A stretch of 64,000 nt of DNA from Anabas testudineus. Taxonomy: Eukaryota > Chordata > Actinopteri > Anabantiformes > Anabantidae. Both the position numbers and the translations under genes were made by a program. Location: contig NC_046617.1 of the NCBI RefSeq assembly GCF_900324465.2, forward strand, positions 4,491,223 to 4,555,222, read 5' to 3'. The notes below the pieces were generated by a model that had not been told where the DNA came from, made no database searches, and was given only the letters and a program-made list of their open reading frames with translations. Positions 12,850-23,770 of this stretch are shown piece by piece; position 1 is the first letter of the stretch, and the number at the start of each line of letters is the position of its first letter.

Positions 12850-13330
12850 CTATTTAGATAGATAAGATATGTTTATTTGTCATATGCACAAATGTACACG
12901 TATACAGTCATAAATATATAAACATATAAATATATAAACATTTAAATGTATACCCTCAGATATCTATAACCATCTATGCACTTGCACATGTTCATTTGTA
13001 CATTTAAATATAATGATGTCTTTACACATATACATAACCTTGTATATACACATGCACACTCATTTACCTATGTACTCACAGATACACCACAACATACCAG
13101 TAATATAGATATTACAGAGTATACAGAGTTTTGATTGAACCAGATTACTTGTTTTATGGGTCGAATGGTGGAGTTGAGCAGGCCGATAGCTTGGGGAAAG
13201 AAGTCCTGGATCCTCACTGTCCTGGACCTCAGACAGCGGAAAACGCCGCCTTGATGGGAGAAGTGAGAAAAGAGAGTGACCATTGACATCGACACGCACT
13301 GTTTGCACAGGTTTGACCAGCTCGACTGCA
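12850..13330 (-). mobile_element. 3' end fragment of a non-LTR retrotransposon (LINE)
   Basis: Read on the minus strand, the segment codes a piece resembling a LINE ORF2 C-terminus (FRCLRSRTVRIQDFFPQAI). It is analogous to FRSIKTRTDRFKKSFYPVAI near the end of the 39-41.7 kb LINE in this window. It then runs into a 3' end with AATAAA-like text and a short ATCT-type tail at about 12850-12870. It is a 5'-truncated, dead copy. The clade is not certain; a CR1/Rex1-type group is likely. Confidence 0.65.
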
Positions 13331-13814
13331 TTTCATGGTATTTGCTGAGAGCAGTGACGCCAGAGCTGAATCTTATCTATAGCTGGTGTCAGAGCTCCCA
13401 CTATGGTGGAATGTGTTTTTTTCTCAAAGTAGACACCCACGGGCTGTGAGCTACAGCTGCTCTACTTCACTGTGCTGGCCGAAGGCGTCACCATGGATAA
13501 GGCCACTGCACAAAGTAGGTTACTAAAAACAATGATGCTTTATGCACACATGGGGTCTTCATGAAAGTCAGTACAATGTCCCATTGGAGACAAAGTCATT
13601 TCTTTAAAGAGTTTATTTGTTTGGGAAACATTTAAACGCCATTGAGGGCATTTAATTTTAAGCAACATGTGGAGCAACAGCAGCAGCACTACAGGGTATT
13701 TTATTTTATGCTTTTGAGAACCAGATGATAATAGCAACAGGACCCACGCTTCAGTGAAACTATATAAAAAATCAGCACACACAGACACAGTGCAGGGTTT
13801 ATTTGGACTCTTGT

Positions 13815-13820
13815 TTTATT
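13815..13820 (-). terminator. Poly(A) signal of keratin B
   Basis: AATAAA on the minus strand about 40 nt after the stop; a second copy lies at 13798-13803. The 3' UTR of keratin B would be very short. Confidence 0.7.
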
Positions 13821-13861
13821 CTCTGGTCAACATCAGTTGGACGACTATGAAGACCTGCAGC

Positions 13862-16800
13862 TCAACTGGTCTTGAAGGAGGAGGAGGTGGTGGAGGAGGA
13901 CGAAGACACCACCTGCCCATCAACAACCTCCTCCACCACTGTCACCACCCGCTTGGTTGTGGTGGTCGTGCTGGACGAGGTGCAGGAGCTGTCGACCAAT
14001 CAGAATACAGAAGAGTCAGACTGAGAGCTGCAGATTTTCTCTGGTTTAAGATAAAATGAAAACTTTTGCACAAAACAAGGCGCTAGAGTTTGTCAAGATA
14101 GAAAATGGGGACTTTCTCAGATGATATTTACTAGTTAATGAGTTCCATTTAGTTTATTTTAGCCTATTTCTACTGTGTAGTTTCTTTCATATGACTGAAA
14201 CTAACAAATACCTATTTAAAGTTTCCTACACACATACTTATTAATCACTTCTGTAGTAAATATATCTCACTGTGCACAGGAGTTACTATTTAAATGCTAA
14301 TTGCTTACTTGTGACTTACATATTCGACAACATATTATTTACAAATTCAGTATTCACACATTTACTAAGGCAGCTAATCTCCCACATAGTGCAGACAAAC
14401 TACTGAGAGGTTGACCTCAGTGAATCTCACCTGCTGGAAGCCTCTCCGTCCAGCAGCCTCCTGTACTCGGCGATCTCCATCTCCAGTCTGGTCTTGACGT
14501 CCAGCAGCATCTGGTACTCGTGTCCCTGGCGCTCCAGATCGGCCCTCAGCTGAACCAGCTGCTCCTCCAGGGACGACACCTGCGGTCAAGAAGAAGAAGA
14601 TTTCCACTGTACTGTAAGTGAATGGTCTGATGGGACTAATTAAACAATGACCATCAAGTAAACGTTCTCTCACCTGCATCTGGTACCTGGAGAGCTGTGC
14701 TGAGTAGCGGTTTTGTGTCTCAGCGAGAGACGCCTCCAATGACGCTTTCTGATGAGAAAAAGAAAGAAAGAAATCAACGTTGTACTTAGTCTGATCTTTT
14801 TAAAGCTACATGAACCTACCTGCTGCTGTCACCGACATATCCTCTATCTGTTTCTTTTTCTATGATAAATGCATTGTAAATCAGAGGGATGTAATGGTGA
14901 CACTCACCATGCCCAGTGCGGACTGCAGCTCAATCTCCAGAGACTGCAGCGTACGTTTGACCTCTGTGACCTCTGTCCTGGATGTCTGCAGGGTGGCCGT
15001 CTGAGTGATCACCTCTTTGTTTAGACTCTCAGTCTGCGCAGTACAAACAGAAAAGTGAGATCACTGCATAAAGTCAAAATGATCTCTACATCCACACAGT
15101 ATGAAGTATCAGCTTTGCCTTGTCGTGGAACCAGGACTCCAGCGCTTTCTTGTTCTTGGTGGCAACGCTCTCGTAGTGCTCTCTGATGTCAGCTATGATC
15201 TTGGTGAGGTCTTGTGCGGGAGCGGCATCCACCTCCACGTGGACCTGACCACTCATCTGAGCTCGCATTGCCAGCAGCTCCTACACACGTACAAACAACA
15301 AACAGAAGAATAGTGCTCAGAGCACCGTTATTGGAAACAAGCTCAAATAATTCAGTTATGTATTTACACTATTGATATCCCTGTCAATCAGGGTTTGTGA
15401 TGGTCTTTAGATGAGGTGGGGCGGGTGATGTTCACTGACCTCCTCGTGGTTCTTCTTGAGGAAGAGCAGCTCCTCCTTCAGCCCGTCGATCTGCATGCTC
15501 AGGTCAGTCTTGGCCAGGTTCAGATCATCCAGGACTCTCTTCAACCCGGCAATATCAGCTTCAACCGACTGATGCATGGCCAGCTCGTTCTCGTACCTGC
15601 AGGAAGAGAAGGGTGGACAGTGTTTAACATTTCGACCTGCTTTTCCCCTGACTGCCTGCGGTGTGTGACTGTGTTAACATCTGTATATCTTCAATTGGTT
15701 TCTGAGCCGTTCACCTGCATGATGGAACATGCATTTTTCTCACTGTCTTATCAAAACATGTTATCTCACCCGCAGCACTAACTGTAACACCTGTAGCAGT
15801 TTATAAGTTCTGTCAGGGTGTTTCTTCATCATTCTTGATTGACGTGCTCAAGCTGCTGCGCTTTCACTGATTTCACTTTCTCATCTAACAGTGGGAAAAA
15901 ACATGGTTGCTAGTTATATTACTACTACTGCTTATAGTATAATTCCAACAGCTACTGCAGTTATTACAGCAATGAAGTTAGTTTGCTACTTTGCAGTATT
16001 GCTTCTAATAGTACTGCATGCATGATGCATTTAGTACTGCAGCTAAAAAGTCTCAGGACTAGTACTGCTGACACTACAGCCCCTTTAGTTGGCTCTACTG
16101 TATTCTTTCCTTCATGGCTGTGTCTCTGTCTTGACATGCAGTGTTAATAGTGGGTTAACAATGCCTGAAGGGCAGGGCAGGATTGATAGTAGGTGTGAAT
16201 GGACACATGTGCACTTGCTGAAAGGGGGAGAGTGGGGAGGACATTTGGACTCACTTCATCCTGAAGTCCTCTGCAGCCAGGCGGGCATTGTCGATGCTGA
16301 GATGGATGGCTCCATTGACCTTGATGGCATCCTGAATCTGGAGACAAACAGAGGCTTCATTACCAGCACTGTTTCATTATCACTTACCCCACATATGAGT
16401 AGCAAAATTCAAATATGTTCTAGGAGAATGTAACTAACTACATTTACCCCAGTACTGTACTTACATTTTAGTTTTAGTTTATTTATTCAATTACTTGAAA
16501 ACTAGACCTGCACAAGATACTGAAGAGGATGAGAGTGAGGATGAACGATACCTTGCCAGTGATTTCAGAGATGGTGACGAAGAAGGCAGAGTGGTCCCTG
16601 GTGGAGGGGCCGACCTTGTTTTCAACAAACTGCCTGATCTTCAGCTCCAGCTCAGCGTTGGACTTCTCCAGGGAGTGCACTTTTGCCAGGTATGTTGCCA
16701 GGCGGTCGTTCAGGTTCTGCATGGTGAACTTCTCATTGCCGATGAGGCTGCCATCCAAGCCGGACACGCTGTATGAGCTGGAGGATGAGTAGCCGCCACC

Positions 16801-16989
16801 GTAGCCACCAGCCGTAGAAGCAGAGGAGATGAGGACGCCAGAACCTCCTGCTCCACCATACACACTGCCGGACCTCCTGGATGATATCTGTCCACCACCA
16901 CCAATGCCAATCAGGGAGCCGCTGGAGCTCCCAACGGTGGTCCTAATCGACTTGGAGGAAGAGCGAGAGACAAAGGAGGAGGCCATCAT
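13862..16989 (-). CDS. Type I keratin B (8 coding exons, 438 aa)
   Basis: Acidic keratin, a filament partner of type II keratins. Exons in transcription order: 16989-16552, 16337-16255, 15596-15440, 15280-15119, 15033-14908, 14748-14674, 14579-14431, 13988-13862; total 1317 nt. The head (1-84) is Ser/Gly-rich and opens [11 protein letters not shown]; the second Met at 16986 is an equally possible start. The rod starts at residue 85 with [13 protein letters not shown] and ends near 391 with EYRRLLDGE. The tail carries a Thr-rich stretch, then [13 protein letters not shown] and poly-Ser. Exon 6 is split by a 94-bp intron at exactly the codon split in keratin A. Intron 4 (15118-15034) starts with GC instead of GT: the donor reads AAG|GCAAAG, the rarer GC-AG class. 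Intron 2 (658 bp) and the last intron (442 bp) hold nothing recognisable. Confidence 0.94.
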
Positions 16990-17062
16990 GGATGTTCTTC
17001 TTTCAGCTGTGGCTGGAGACAACACAGAGAGGAGAGTGAGCAGCTACAAGACTCTCACCTCC

Positions 17063-17070
17063 TATTTAAA
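17063..17070 (-). promoter_or_regulatory. TATA-like box of keratin B
   Basis: TTTAAATA on the minus strand, about 75 bp upstream of the ATG, in the same position as the boxes of the sister genes but with a weaker match. Confidence 0.55.
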
Positions 17071-18194
17071 CCTCAAGTAGTCAAAGACTGTCATCAATCA
17101 CTCAACAAATGCCAAAGCAGCAGGTGAGGCTGAAAACTAGGAATGCACAGGTAACCTGGGTGTGGCAGGGCATGGCCCAATAAATAATGTGACCTTGAAA
17201 CCTGCTCACAGAGTGTGGCATTTATGGGTTCTGAGTTTGTTTACCTTACGCAATCTAGTAAAGCTTTTGACCTTCAGTGAAGGCTTTTCTAAATGACAGC
17301 CATGGTACTTTTTGAATGAGTGTGCACTGGAGGTAATTATACAGTTAACTGACTTAATGTCTTATGGGACCAAAAGGTTTGTGACTTTAAAAATTACACA
17401 TCCTCTGCAATTACAGTGAAAAAGGGTGTATTGCTTTATTTACAGAAGCAGAAAATATCAGCAATTAATGTTTTGTGACAAAAGACACTGAGAAAGAATT
17501 AGAAAAGAATGTATTATTGCGTGTTATATAACTAGATGGCAGCTAACCACCCAAGGTAATGGTGCTATGAGACTGAGGGTAATAATGATAATGATAACCT
17601 CTAGGATTACCAGTTCATATGAGTTTTAATCAAACAGTTAATCAACTAATGAGAACGATAAGATTATTAAGCATAAGGTTCAAGCAAATCTGAGGTTTCA
17701 AAACACGTCTTGAATCTGACATGGATTTTTCTTGGGACTTTTTTAACACATTTAGAAAAGAACTTAAAGGAGATATTGGTGATTGAGGTCCATTACCTGT
17801 CCGCCTGTTTGCTGAAGGCCGTGTAGATAAGCCAAGTGGCTATTTCAATATTGAATAGCATTTTCTGATATATATTTCTTCTTCTTTTTTGGGGTTATTT
17901 TGTGAATAACACAATAATAATAATAATTCTAATAATAATTGACAGCAGCAGCATTTAGTAAGATATGGTTAGTTAGTTAAGCTATGATGATGCAAATTTC
18001 AGGCTAGCTATTAATTTCTGTTTTGATGTAAAGACACTGGAGAATTGAGATCATCCCGCAAAATTTCTGTTTAAAAGGAAGGCTTTATTTTATAGGTATT
18101 CATTTAACTTAATAAACTTCACTTTGTTTATTTTGTTTTAGTTTATTAAATTGCAGGAACCCCAGTTATTCTGTCTTGTCTGTTCACTAATCTT

Positions 18195-18530
18195 CCAGAG
18201 CTGCATGGAAAATGTTCTGTGGACAGATGAGACCAAAGTACAACTTTTAGCCTTGACTCAGAAGCACTATTCCTGGTGGTGACCAAGCACTGCACTCCAG
18301 TATAAGGACCTTATACCATCTGTAAAACATGGTAGTAGCAGCATCATTATTTGGTTGTGATTTGCCAGGACATTTTATATTTGATAAAAATATCAAATGC
18401 AGTATGTGGGGGTGAACAGCACAAAACATCAAGTCCTCACCTTAATCTGAAGCATGCGCTTCAAACAAGGAAGCCGACCTACTCTGCTGCAAAGTACTGA
18501 GGTGACAAATGGTTCAAGGTTCGTGCAAAA
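18195..18530 (+). mobile_element. Tc1-like transposase remnant (plus strand)
   Basis: Plus-strand translation gives NVLWTDETKVQLLALTQKHY, then LIPSVKHGSSSIIIWL with stops. This matches the Tc1/mariner pattern around the catalytic region (VLWSDESK..., VKHGGGSIMVWG). In-frame stops and no recognisable terminal repeats show an inactive fossil. Confidence 0.75.
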
Positions 18531-20439
18531 TGTCACATTGATAAATGAGTATTTAAAAACTCTGCTGTTCCCTAGAACCACTTGTACTTTTGCACTTTAC
18601 TAGCTGCACACAAACAGCTTGACTTTCACACTTGAAAGTTACCAATGTAATGTATATGAAAGTCTAAATCTTGGTTGTAATCCAGCTCCCAGTTCCAACC
18701 TGAACTCTGCACCTTAAAAACAATCACTGGTGCTTGTCAGTAGCATTTAGTTCTCTCTATGGATTCGTATTATGGATAGCTATTTTAAACCTTAAACCTT
18801 TTAAAACCTTAAACTTTACTCAAACTCTTCATGACCACCTCTCCTCATTCCAACCATTGTAAAACCACACACCCAGCTTACAGAGTCTTATATTTCAGAA
18901 AGGATCAAGAGAGCTGCTCACACCCTGAACGCTGCACACCAGCTGCAGTACAAGTCACACAATTGAGGGGTAAATAAAAAATAGGCAAAACTGCAACGCT
19001 TGGCTTGCAGTGAATAGAGAATCTATAAACTCGCATGTTAACGAACCTGTTTCTAAACCTGATTTCCTGTCCCTCATTGTGGAAATGACATTTGTGACTT
19101 TCGCTGCTTGATGGCAGAGTCAACAGAGCCATCACTCACCTGTCAGCAGCCTCTGTGAGTCTTAATGTCAACTTAGAACAGCACATCTATGGGAAGAAAA
19201 TAAATGCTAAAGGTTTACTACAAATATATAACACATCCTATGTGAATTGTTAGGTATTATGTTTTGGTCTAAATTGGTCTTACATAACAACTAGTCATGC
19301 AGAGACATCCACTTGAATTGTTTATCATAACTACTTTCAATTTACTTTGAAAGAATCTTAGTAAATTGAGTTTAAAACTGCAAAAAAGTTATAGTCAACA
19401 TTGATCATTGATACTTTGTCAAAGCTACAGTTTCTTTATGGAGCCCCTAGAGCTGGTGAAAGATGAAGAGTAATAAAAGCTTGTAGCTAACGTCGACACA
19501 TTTCATTTGCTCATTAATGTGCCTTCACGTCAACTGTTCTACTATGTAAATGCAGCATAAACAGTGAAACTAAAAAACAATGGGTGCCACTGTAAACTGT
19601 AATTGAGCAGTGCACACAAAGAGTATTGTGAATACTGTTCACCCCCACACACTGCATTCCCAGCTGAATAGAGTCACACAAGTTACAATTATTAATAGGT
19701 TGGGTTGTGGCTTCAGGTTCAGATCACTTGAGGAACAACAATGTTGAACAACATCTGACACGTTACATAGTAACTGTCAGTGATTTATGCTATTTTGATC
19801 TCTGTCACGAAGCTCAAAGCGTCTTACACTGATTACTAGTTTGGCATTTTGGATCTTCTCCAGCATCAGACTGTCAAAGGCATCACAGAGGAGCAAACAC
19901 AGAACTGTGAACAAATGTAGTGATAATTAGAAATTAGGTTTAGTTTCATGGGAAAAGCTAATTTGCAAAGCAATTTGTTTTATCTTGCCCAGTACAGATA
20001 GTGATCGTACATGGATGGTTGGAAAATAACAACTTTAAACAGAATGTGTAAACATGTTGAAACATATCCTTCAACAGCGAGTACATTTGACATCTAATAG
20101 GTTTTAGTAGATGCAGGTGTATTTATGAACATTAATTTAGATCATATTAATAGATTGCAATATGAATGTTCATTGCTTTAATGTTAGAGTCGGTCGTGGT
20201 GGACTTTGTTTAAATAAGTACTAAATTAAAACTGGGTAGTTTGTGATTTTACCTGCCGGGATCAACACAGTTGTATTTGAACTTTACCTGTAATATTGTA
20301 CCTGTAAAATTTTTTTTATGTGTTGGCTCTCTGTTAAAGCTAACCATCATGCAGCAGTGACACACACTCAGTCACGAACGGTTCGCAAGCCTGCCAAATG
20401 GAAAGGTAGGTTGAAGGGCTGGTTTCAGGTCTTCCACAA

Positions 20440-20660
20440 CTAGTTCTTTAAACATGTTGACACTGTCGAAAATCAGAAGGGCTAAATATGAGACATAAGA
20501 TCAACAGCTTTGATTTCCAAGTGTTTATGTCTGGATCTGATTCACAACTTAGCACCTTTTGTTTGGACTCACCCATTTTTATCCACTTCAGTCTCCTCTT
20601 TAGCAGGTAAAATGCTCTGTAGGGTTTAAGTCTGGAGACTGACATGCCCAGTCTACAACT
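20440..20660 (-). mobile_element. Tc1-like transposase C-terminal remnant
   Basis: On the minus strand the text resembles the Tc1 C-terminal region QSPDLNPIEHAFYLLKRRLK: across two frames one reads QSPDL and then KPYRAFYLLKRRLKW. Its DNA closely matches part of the remnant at 22360-22830 (shared GTTTAAGTCTGGAGACT), so both derive from one family. Confidence 0.6.
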
Positions 20661-21479
20661 TAACTTAGCGTAGGGTTAGGGTTGATGAGAGGACTGAAAG
20701 TGCGTTAGGCTGGTGCTGCTGTTTCGCTGTCACATTTGAATAAAGAGACCGAAAACCCATGGCAATATGAAATGCAATCATTTAGCTTTTATTTAAACTT
20801 TTACTTACAGAAATGGAGAATTGAATTGTCACTGTTGGCAATGAATTGCAGAATGCATCTTAAATTGGGTGACAAAATCACATATTGAATTGCCATTTGA
20901 ATTATGATCCTGAGCTGAGTTTTGCTCCTACAAAGTAATATGCAAATAGTGAGACTAATTCACCAGTTACTGAACCTCCCAGATGTTTCAATGCTACAGT
21001 CACTATAAACACATTCACTGCACTTATTGTTTATTAACATTATTGACTTCCTGAAGCAACTGATTGCAGATGATTTAGGTCAGAGTTACTGAAGAACATT
21101 CGCTTTACAATTTGTTATTTTATCCAAAGCGACTTGGGATGGGACAGAGATTTTTATAATTATTATTTTTTCAGGATTTAAGTGCAGAAAAACTTGTGGA
21201 AACGTTCTGTTTTCAACAGATGCTGTTGGAATAGTTTTTTAATCACTTTTTTTCAGTTTTATACTTGTAATTCTTTTAGGTTACTGTGTAGAGATTTGAC
21301 TTTATTTTGAAAGCTACCGACCGATTGATCTAAGTAACAACATTACATTTATTGTGGCGCCACCCTCAGGAGACTTTTCTTAGGATAATGCAAGTTGCAA
21401 ATTATATACATGTAAAACACAGGAGAACTACACTGTCCGTCTATCAGTTCAATAAGCTTCTGCAATGTCACAGTATTTT

Positions 21480-21960
21480 TTGCTGTCCAAAATTACATTC
21501 ATTTTTCTTCAAGATCTTGTATTGATAATGTAAATGTCTCACTGATGCGCAACCAGCACCAGCACATCCCTCTCAGTAGGGTTAAGTTCTGGACTCTGTG
21601 GTGGCCACTCTGTGTGGAAGAAGATGTGTTATCCTCCCTAAACCACTGTATCACAAATTGAGCCCGATGAATCCTGGTATTGTCATATTGGAATATGCCC
21701 TGTGTCATCAGGGAAGAAATAATTGATGGAATAACCTGGTCATTCAGTATATTCAGGTAGTCAGCTGACCTTCATTCTTTGGACACATAATGTTGCTGAA
21801 CATAGACCTGACCAACTGCAGCAGCCCCAGATCATAGCACTGCCCCCACAGGCTTGTACAGTAGACACTAGTCATGATGGGTGCATCACTTCACCCTCCT
21901 CTCTTCTTACCTTAATGTGCCCATCACTCATGAACGGGGTAAATCTGTCAGAAGGCAGAA
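21480..21960 (-). mobile_element. Tc1-like transposase remnant (minus strand)
   Basis: Minus-strand fragments read GGSAMIWGCCSWSGL, then GIFQYDNTRIHRAQFVIQWF. These are the Tc1 signatures GGSVMVWGCFS and QDNARIHRA, the latter holding the second catalytic Asp of the DDE triad. Several stops and frame changes; inactive. Confidence 0.75.
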
Positions 21961-22359
21961 TGTCTCTCTCATCTCAGTCATTATACTAATCTTAGCTAAA
22001 CTAGCTAGACATGGAAGTGGTATCAAGCAAAACACAAGCATTGAATAATCCCTTTACTCACTTAGAAATGCATGTGATCACTATGCTCCATCTTGTGGTC
22101 TTTAAATGTAAGAATCAGGATTTCTTGCTTGTAATTAAGGGAAATCTTTATTTACCCCAAATTGTCGAGTCTGTAAAAAAGAAGCAAAATTAAAATTAAA
22201 TCGTCTTTAAAGTCTTTTAAAAATAATGTGATTAAATTGTAACTCCTTTTTTAACAGAAGCTTAGTTGGTTAAGATACATGAAGAGAACAATATCTAATG
22301 GTGGCTAAGAATAAGTGATGAATACAGTATGTGGTATCATACATACAAAAAGAAAAAAT

Positions 22360-22830
22360 GCGTGGTTATTCCCTTCAGCCTTCTCTTTAGCAGCTAAAAA
22401 AAAAGGGTTTAAGTCTGGAGACTCTCTTGTCCAGTCTACACTCTTCCACTTCTTGCCCCCAATGAACTTCTTTGTTGTTTTCACTGTGTGTTTTCATTAT
22501 CTTGCTGAATGATGAAGGATTTCCCAATTAGTTTGGTTGAATATTTCTTTTAATTGGCAGATAATATGTTTTTCTTTTCATTTTGCTGCTGCCATCATGT
22601 GTTACATAATCAATGAAGATTATTGAGCATGTCCCATAAGAAGCCATGCAGCTCAAGCCATTACATTACCTCCACTGTGTTTCTCAGATGAGATTGTATG
22701 TTGGGGTGATGAGCAGATCCTTTCTTTCTCCAAACTAGCCTTTCCATTACATTGGTAAAGGTTTATCTTTGTCTCATCAGTCTATAAAACTTTTTTGGCT
22801 TGCACTCCTACCTTGTCATAGCTAGGGCCT
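22360..22830 (-). mobile_element. Tc1-like transposase remnant, second family (minus strand)
   Basis: Minus-strand pieces correspond to the Tc1 transposase run from DQTKINLYQ, through an IDDVTHDGSS-like stretch and ANLKKN, to a decayed WPSQSPDLNP motif. An A-run interrupts the C-terminal part. It is the same family as the piece at 20440-20660 and differs from the one at 21480-21960. Confidence 0.65.
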
Positions 22831-23676
22831 ATATTATCTAATTTATATTTTCATTTTATTATGCTTGTTTCTTGTTGAAAGAAGTGGGATGCAGGAGAAT
22901 GTTGCACTAAAGCCAAAAGTGTAGCAGGTACATGTTGATATATAAGAGGAGGATGGACACGTATTTGAGCTTAGCAGCACTGCTACATGAAAACCTACTA
23001 ACAATGTTGAGTTCACAGCTATGAAGAGCAGGAAAAACCACAGTGAGATGCAGCTGCAGGTTCTTACTTCGGCCACATGAGTGCAGTCATCAGCAGCTCG
23101 ACTGCTCATGTGCCCTTTAGTTTGTTTTACTGATGGTCCAAACCAATCGAAATCCTCCCTTCGCATGAGCTGTGAAGTGCAACATGGCATGATACCAAGG
23201 CTGTGCTAAATGAGCACGGTAAAAAAAAATAAAAAAAGGTAAAAAACTAATTGTATGATTAGGAATTAGTTGTGTAAGGTTGTAGACTTGTACACCCAGA
23301 ATGTGCAGTGATCCAGGTGAGTACGATGCTATCTGTGGTCTTTCAGGAGAACAAGAGGTGGAGGGATGCTTTGAGGTTTTTTAGGAAGTGCCGTCAGGAC
23401 ACCAAGGAGAGGTTTTTCCTGTGACCTTGTTGGAACTTGTTTTGTTTGTCCTCTGAACAGCAATATTATCTTCGGTGTGTAGTCAGCATGTGTCTTTCTG
23501 AAGTAGTTCACAGGAAATATCTTAAAACCTCATAATGCATTATGAAGGTTAATTGAAGGTTTGTGCTGTTGCCAGATGATTCTTCACTTACTCTGAGATA
23601 TATTGTGAAGAAATTTGATGATTTTACACAGCAATAAAAGCACATGGAACCAGAAACATTAGACTTTTGAATTTCT

Positions 23677-23682
23677 TTTATT
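23677..23682 (-). terminator. Poly(A) signal of keratin C
   Basis: AATAAA on the minus strand, about 90 nt after the stop of keratin C. Confidence 0.75.
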
Positions 23683-23770
23683 GCAGCCCAGCACAGAGTT
23701 GATCAGCACAGACTTAGTTTAAATCATCTGAGTGGTCGCACGGTGCGTGTGTCTTCACAGTATTCTTGGT

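Larger units (their letters stand above)
8010..13790. other. Intergenic spacer between keratins A and B
   Basis: No gene seen. It contains a poly-C run (8710-8731), a short (TG)n run near 9090-9107, an imperfect ~80-bp tandem duplication (9807-9967), a 17-bp inverted-repeat pair (11596-11612 and 12100-12116), A-rich runs near 12465 and 12718, and the 3' end of a LINE on the minus strand (12850-13330). ORFs here are short and show no family I recognise, apart from the LINE piece. Confidence 0.6.
17090..23660. other. Intergenic spacer between keratins B and C, rich in Tc1 fossils
   Basis: No host gene seen. Four separate remnants of Tc1-like transposase genes are listed individually. The rest is AT-rich DNA without recognisable coding capacity. 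Confidence 0.6.

Noticed and set aside
17023-17025. An upstream GTG start for keratin B (adding [11 protein letters not shown])
   Set aside because: Keratins start at [14 protein letters not shown] matches the head pattern, and the upstream stretch is ordinary 5' UTR in an open frame.
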